NCBI GenBank assembly: GCA_028287415.1
Contig: JAQBPS010000463.1
Coordinates: forward strand, 1 to 6,404
Reading direction: 5' to 3'
Origin: Bacillota bacterium
Lineage (GTDB): Bacteria > Bacillota > Sulfobacillia > Symbiobacteriales > Symbiobacteriaceae
Length of the DNA: 6,404 bases
The position numbers and the translations under genes were made by a program. How positions within the stretch are numbered: the first letter of the stretch is position 1; the number at the start of each line of letters is the position of its first letter. Below the pieces are notes generated by a model, which worked only from the letters and a program-made list of their open reading frames with translations, was not told the DNA's origin and made no database searches. Shown here piece after piece: positions 5,165 to 6,404 of this stretch.

Positions 5165-6175
5165 TTACCAGGGGCGGCGGGCCGCCTCATCCAGCGCCAG
5201 TTCCAGATCCGACCGTGAGATCGCCATTAACTGCTCACGGGTCAAATCGCCCCGCCCCACAAGGCGCAGCGCCTGGCACCGCAGGGAGCGCTCCACCAGG
5301 TTGCGCATCGCCCGGGCATTGCCCTCTTCCCCCTGCCCCGACCAGCGCGGGCCTCCAATCAGCAGCTTCAGGAAGAGCTGGGCCTCCTGACTCAACTGGT
5401 ACTGGCGTTGCTGCCACATCTGCTCGCCAATCGCCAGCAGCTCCTCCACCGAGTAGTCCGGGAAGGGAATCACCAGCGGAAAGCGGGAGCGCAGCCCCGG
5501 GTTCTGCGTCAGAAACCAGGCCATTTCGTCCGGGTAGCCCGCCAGGATCAATAGAATCTGCCCCCGGTGATCCTCCATCGCCCGCACCAGGCAGTCGATC
5601 GACTCCTTGCCAAAGTCCTTCTCGCCGCCGCGGGCCAGGGAGTAGGCCTCGTCCACGAACAGGACGCCTCCCATTGCCCGCTTGACCACCTCGCGGGTGC
5701 GCTGGGCCGTGTGACCGATATATTCACCCACCAGGTCGGCGCGCTCCACCTCCACCATGTGGCCGGAAGGCAGCAGTCCCATCTCCTTGAATAGGCGGCC
5801 GAGCAAGCGCGCAACGGTCGTCTTGCCGGTACCCGGGTTACCGGTAAAAATCATGTGCAATCCGGCCGGTTGGTGGGCGAGACCGAGGGCCGCCCGGCAG
5901 ATTTGAATCGCCGTGAACGCCTGGATCTCACGCACATGCTGCTTGACCGTCGCCAGTCCGACCAGGCCATCCAGTTCGGCCAGGATCGCCGCGACCCGCT
6001 CCGCCCGGGCTGCCTCGGCCTCCAGTTCGTAAATCGCCGGGTCCGGTTTGCTGCTCCCCTGCCGGCGCCGCAGCTCTACCGCCAGTCGGATCGCCTCCCC
6101 CGGGCCGATCTGGCCCTGGCGGAGCCATTCGCTGATCTCCTGAAGTCGCCTGGGGCGCCTGGCCTGTAGTCGCAT
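5165..6175 (-). CDS. spoVK: AAA+ ATPase of the SpoVK/CbbX type
   Basis: The protein is 336 aa, close to Bacillus SpoVK (stage V sporulation protein K) and the CbbX Rubisco activases, which form hexameric remodelling rings. An N-terminal helical, charged region (1-65) leads into one AAA+ module: Walker [10 protein letters not shown] (112-120), pore-loop EYIG (151-154), Walker B VLFVDEAY (171-178), sensor 1 ILAGYPDEM (210-218), arginine-finger NPGLRSRF (225-232) and sensor 2 GNARAMRNL (285-293). All catalytic motifs are intact. GAGGTG lies 7 nt upstream of the ATG. There is no Rubisco or Calvin-cycle gene nearby, and hflX is three genes away as in the Bacillus spoVK-ynbA cluster, which favours the SpoVK branch. 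The exact subfamily cannot be fixed by eye, and the remodelled target is unknown. It is convergent with the LCP gene and divergent from paaK. Confidence 0.85.
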   Translation of the reverse strand: MRLQARRPRRLQEISEWLRQGQIGPGEAIRLAVELRRRQGSSKPDPAIYELEAEAARAERVAAILAELDGLVGLATVKQHVREIQAFTAIQICRAALGLAHQPAGLHMIFTGNPGTGKTTVARLLGRLFKEMGLLPSGHMVEVERADLVGEYIGHTAQRTREVVKRAMGGVLFVDEAYSLARGGEKDFGKESIDCLVRAMEDHRGQILLILAGYPDEMAWFLTQNPGLRSRFPLVIPFPDYSVEELLAIGEQMWQQRQYQLSQEAQLFLKLLIGGPRWSGQGEEGNARAMRNLVERSLRCQALRLVGRGDLTREQLMAISRSDLELALDEAARRPW

Positions 6176-6277
6176 GACGTGACACCTCGTGCCACAGCAT
6201 ACGCAAGCGAGGGCTTGTACCCGCGCTGGAAATTGTCCAGCTGGGCCCCCGGGGAATGTCCGACTGCCGTAGCACCC

Positions 6278-6293
6278 CTCTGTTCAAACAGAG
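6278..6293. promoter_or_regulatory. Palindromic operator-like site upstream of paaK
   Basis: CTCTGTT-CA-AACAGAG is a perfect 7+7 inverted repeat with a 2-bp centre, the size and symmetry of a dimeric repressor site. It overlaps the position where a -35 element (TGTTCA, 6281-6286) would fall, 17 bp upstream of TATGCT (6304-6309), so a bound protein could block paaK transcription. The site lies in the 168-bp divergent region and might also affect the AAA+ gene. Confidence 0.45.
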
Positions 6294-6309
6294 TTAAGCG
6301 ATTTATGCT
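6281..6309 (+). promoter_or_regulatory. Weak candidate promoter of paaK
   Basis: -10 TATGCT (6304-6309) has a 17-nt spacer to TGTTCA (6281-6286), which matches the -35 consensus at only three positions. Transcription would start about 28 nt before the paaK ATG, just ahead of its SD. The poor -35 suggests a need for an activator or a different sigma factor. Confidence 0.3.
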
Positions 6310-6343
6310 ATTAGTATCTATGGTGTTGCAGGGAGGGGCTTGG

Positions 6344-6404
6344 ATGATCTGGAGCCAGGAGATTGAGACCATGGAACGGGCGGATATGGAGCGGCTGCAG
6401 ACCG
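6344..6404 (+). CDS. paaK: N-terminus of phenylacetate-CoA ligase (partial)
   Basis: ATG 6344 is preceded by GGGAGGGG (6331-6338) at suitable spacing. Only 20 codons are in the window: MIWSQEIETMERADMERLQT, running off the 3' edge. This matches the very characteristic start of PaaK-type adenylate-forming ligases (MIWN-E-E-M-R-E-L--LQ). These enzymes activate phenylacetate or other aryl acetates to CoA thioesters with ATP; in anaerobic and thermophilic Firmicutes they often accompany indolepyruvate:ferredoxin oxidoreductase genes in amino-acid catabolism. The catalytic domains are outside the window, so substrate and intactness cannot be judged. Confidence 0.75.
   Translation, partial: MIWSQEIETMERADMERLQT

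Noticed and set aside
4602..5190. Minus-strand ORFs with Gly-Val or Arg-Gly repeats opposite the LCP tail
   Set aside because: They are the complement of the Pro-Thr repeat in other frames; low complexity keeps all frames open, and the LCP frame is continuous with a clear domain.
4565..5218. Plus-strand 217-codon Arg/Pro-rich ORF overlapping the LCP gene
   Set aside because: A frame-shifted reading of the same repeat; runs through the LCP stop and terminator with no SD.
5165..6175. CbbX (Rubisco activase) as the primary call for the AAA+ gene
   Set aside because: No cbbL/cbbS or other Calvin-cycle gene in the window, and the hflX neighbourhood points to SpoVK; kept only as an alternative.

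Overview
The window reads as a chromosomal segment of a GC-rich, probably spore-forming member of the Firmicutes (Bacillota) of the Symbiobacterium/Limnochordia kind. This is inferred from GC-rich codon use, strong AGGAGG-type ribosome binding sites, and a SpoVK/CbbX-type AAA+ ATPase together with HflX, RodA and an LCP (LytR-CpsA-Psr) protein. No taxonomic marker gene is present, so the assignment is tentative.

Layout from left to right. (1) The 3' end of an unrecognised beta-rich, probably extracytoplasmic protein (+, to 468), overlapped by a translationally coupled 61-aa ORF (+, 449-634) and followed by a strong hairpin that both strands can use. (2) hflX (-, 709-1986), a ribosome-associated GTPase with a strong SD. 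Upstream lies a leader of about 220 nt holding a near-consensus sigma-A promoter, a 20-codon upstream ORF with its own SD, and a terminator-like hairpin. (3) rodA (-, 2242-3378), a SEDS peptidoglycan polymerase whose stop codon overlaps the -35 box of the hflX promoter. (4) A divergent control region (3379-3621). (5) An LCP glycopolymer transferase gene (+, 3622-5121) with a long Gly-rich and Pro-Thr-repeat C-terminal tail, closed by an intrinsic terminator. (6) A convergent spoVK/cbbX-like AAA+ ATPase gene (-, 5165-6175). (7) A divergent promoter region with a perfect 7+7 palindrome, then the first 20 codons of a phenylacetate-CoA ligase gene (paaK, +, from 6344).

Two themes stand out. RodA (glycan-strand synthesis) and the LCP protein (attachment of secondary polymers to peptidoglycan) form a divergently transcribed cell-envelope pair. 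This pair sits between a spoVK-like gene and hflX, which are adjacent in Bacillus subtilis (spoVK-ynbA). The most interesting regulatory feature is the hflX leader. Its order of promoter, short ORF, terminator hairpin and SD resembles the ribosome-mediated attenuation known for antibiotic-inducible hflX-type genes (Listeria hflXr). No dedicated defence system, CRISPR array, tRNA, rRNA or insertion sequence was seen.
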